Source: Candidatus Benthicola azotiphorus
GTDB lineage: Bacteria > Gemmatimonadota > Gemmatimonadetes > Palauibacterales > Palauibacteraceae
Length of the DNA stretch: 14,199 nucleotides
Reading direction: 5' to 3'
NCBI GenBank assembly: GCA_947581745.1
Contig: CANPVW010000267.1
Coordinates: 1 to 14,199 of the forward strand
A model generated the notes under the pieces. That model saw only the letters and a program-made list of their open reading frames with translations, was not told the DNA's origin and ran no database searches. Position numbers and translations under genes: made by a program. Every line of letters begins with the position of its first letter. Positions within the stretch are counted from its first letter, which is position 1. Shown here one piece after another: positions 13,043-14,199 of the stretch.

Positions 13043-14199
13043 ATGCGTAGATCGTACAGAACGTGTTCGTCGCTCGTGGCGTGGCTGGTGCTCCAGGCCG
13101 GCATGGCCCTCGCACAGGACCGTCCGGCGGAGCCGGTGTTCGAGGCGTGGACGGCGGGGGGCTGCCCCGCGGACGCAGGTCTGCGCTACGATGTTTCCGC
13201 CGTCGGCGGAGCCGACCGGATCCGCTGGCAGCTGCGACGCGGCGCGGGGACGCTCCCCGTGGCCAGCGGCACCGAGATGGGCGTCACCGGGCGGGCGCGG
13301 ATGGACTTCCGCGCGTACGGGCCGGTGCTCGAGGGGTCCGAGTACCTGGGACGCATCCGGGCCTTCCAGGGAGGCACGCCGGCCCTCGACGCCTGGTCCA
13401 ATAACGCGCGCTGGAGCGCCACCGCCGCCCCCGACGGCATGTATTCGGTCGCCGACGCCTCTCAGAGCGGACAGTACAAGGTGCGGCTTCAGTGGACCCT
13501 GGGCGGCGCGATCGCGTCCTGTGCCGACCGGATCCACTACGAGATCAAGAAGGACGTCCCGTTCACCTCGACCTCGGGTCCCGACGCGTCGGCGCAGGCC
13601 GGGTCGTTTGGCGCCCTCACGGGCAACCAGGCGATCGCCCTCCCCCAGGGACCCGGCGACTACTACGTCCGCATCGTGGCCCGTCACGGCACCGACACGC
13701 CGGACCACGACGTGGGCAAGTGGGGCGCCGCGAAGCGAATCACCATTCAACCGCCACAGACCGTGAGCTGCGATGGGCTGGCCCCGACCGGGATGTTCAC
13801 CGTCACTCCCGTGATCCAGGCTTCGGCCCCGCAGTACCGGCTGAAGATCGACTGGACCCTCACGGGAGGCCTCGCGGCGTGCGCGGACCGCATCACCTAC
13901 GAGCTGATGAAGGGACACGCCTTCGCCTCCGATGCCCTCGATCCCCTCACGTACATGGCCGGGACATTCTCCGGGACCTCGGGCTCCTCGCTCGTGTTTC
14001 TCCCCGAGGGGGCGGACGATTACTGGGTGCGGATCCTCGCCCGCCAGGGCGGTGATACGCGGAACAACGACGTCGGCCTCCGGAGCGCCGCCGTGCGGGT
14101 CAGCGTATCCGCGACGCGCCACGAGGTGGCCATCAAGGTGATCGACGACGCCGCCAGCAAGTGCGCCGGCAGCACGGTCCCCGCCGCGGGAGCCACCGT
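13043..14199 (+). CDS. Secreted tandem-repeat protein of unknown family, 5' part
   Basis: Unrecognised family. The frame is open from ATG 13043 to the window edge (385 codons), so the 3' end is missing. A signal peptide is present: MRRSYRTC, hydrophobic LVAWLVLQAGMALA to residue 24, then Q25. The mature chain is built from homologous domains of about 105-120 aa. Two close copies start near residues 130 and 248, and a divergent one covers about 30-128. Each has ADRI (A57, A161, A281) followed by an alternating strand (for example YEIKK, YELMK), and near its end a 'Y-x-VRI-x-AR-x-G' strand; the first copy has YLGRIRAFQGG. Cysteines lie just before ADRI in copies 2 and 3 (C160, C280). The look is of an extracellular beta-sandwich repeat, as in adhesins or stalk proteins, but no known name fits. 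It follows the Fn3-like gene by 32 nt with a very strong RBS, so it belongs to the same exported operon. Confidence 0.8.
   Translation, partial: MRRSYRTCSSLVAWLVLQAGMALAQDRPAEPVFEAWTAGGCPADAGLRYDVSAVGGADRIRWQLRRGAGTLPVASGTEMGVTGRARMDFRAYGPVLEGSEYLGRIRAFQGGTPALDAWSNNARWSATAAPDGMYSVADASQSGQYKVRLQWTLGGAIASCADRIHYEIKKDVPFTSTSGPDASAQAGSFGALTGNQAIALPQGPGDYYVRIVARHGTDTPDHDVGKWGAAKRITIQPPQTVSCDGLAPTGMFTVTPVIQASAPQYRLKIDWTLTGGLAACADRITYELMKGHAFASDALDPLTYMAGTFSGTSGSSLVFLPEGADDYWVRILARQGGDTRNNDVGLRSAAVRVSVSATRHEVAIKVIDDAASKCAGSTVPAAGAT
13130..14110 (+). repeat. Three tandem coding repeats (domain copies of about 105-120 aa)
   Basis: Copy 1 (about 13130-13426) is divergent. Copy 2 (13430-13750) and copy 3 (13784-14110) are close: from QYKVRLQWTL in copy 2 and QYRLKIDWTL in copy 3, 92 residues align without a gap, and about 40 are identical by my hand count. 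The two matching points lie exactly 360 nt apart. ADRI recurs at codons starting 13211, 13523 and 13883. Shared positions include WTL, CADRI, YE, AG-F, LP-G, DY-VRI-AR-G-DT and DVG. Further copies may follow beyond the window. Confidence 0.8.

Noticed and set aside
12842..14122. A 426-codon minus-strand open frame opposite the tandem-repeat gene.
   Set aside because: The plus-strand frame has the strongest RBS in the window, a signal peptide and repeated domains conserved at the protein level, which fixes the coding strand.

Overview
The window reads as a piece of chromosome from a high-GC, Gram-negative-type (diderm) bacterium. It carries an RND-type periplasmic adaptor end, an MCE/MlaD-like protein, an outer-membrane beta-barrel ending in Phe, MqnA of the futalosine menaquinone pathway, and an ECF sigma factor paired with a TPR-bearing Ser/Thr kinase. 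That combination fits Gemmatimonadota or a neighbouring phylum. The assignment is inference from gene content, not a database result. I see no tRNA, rRNA, CRISPR array, insertion sequence or phage gene.

Left part (1-4699). The 3' end of an RND efflux adaptor (1-224, +) faces a minus-strand run of four genes read right to left: mqnA (3303-2470), ssb (2325-1939), an atypical NAD-dependent epimerase/SDR protein (1871-831) and a CDP-alcohol phosphatidyltransferase (834-235). The last two overlap by 4 nt. Divergent from mqnA is an MCE/MlaD-like gene (3370-4329, +), which meets head-on an unrecognised 121-aa gene (4699-4334, -).

Middle (4700-8755). A 270-nt divergent spacer holds a good sigma70-type promoter for rho (4970-6223, +). 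Rho ends 3 nt from the stop of a large membrane Ser/Thr kinase with periplasmic TPRs (8755-6227, -). The kinase lies 25 nt behind an ECF sigma factor of the TIGR02999 type (9386-8781, -).

Right part (9387-14199). Divergent from the sigma/kinase pair is a co-directional set of three exported proteins: a signal-peptide-bearing outer-membrane beta-barrel with an N-terminal Ig-like domain (9571-11712), an unrecognised secreted protein with a C-terminal Fn3-like domain (11724-13010), and a secreted protein built of tandem domains of about 105-120 aa that runs off the window (13043-14199+). The sigma factor and kinase are natural candidates to control this envelope set. This right-hand block is the part most likely to be an undescribed system.

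All three convergent gene junctions in the window are 3-10 nt wide and have no room for an intrinsic terminator.
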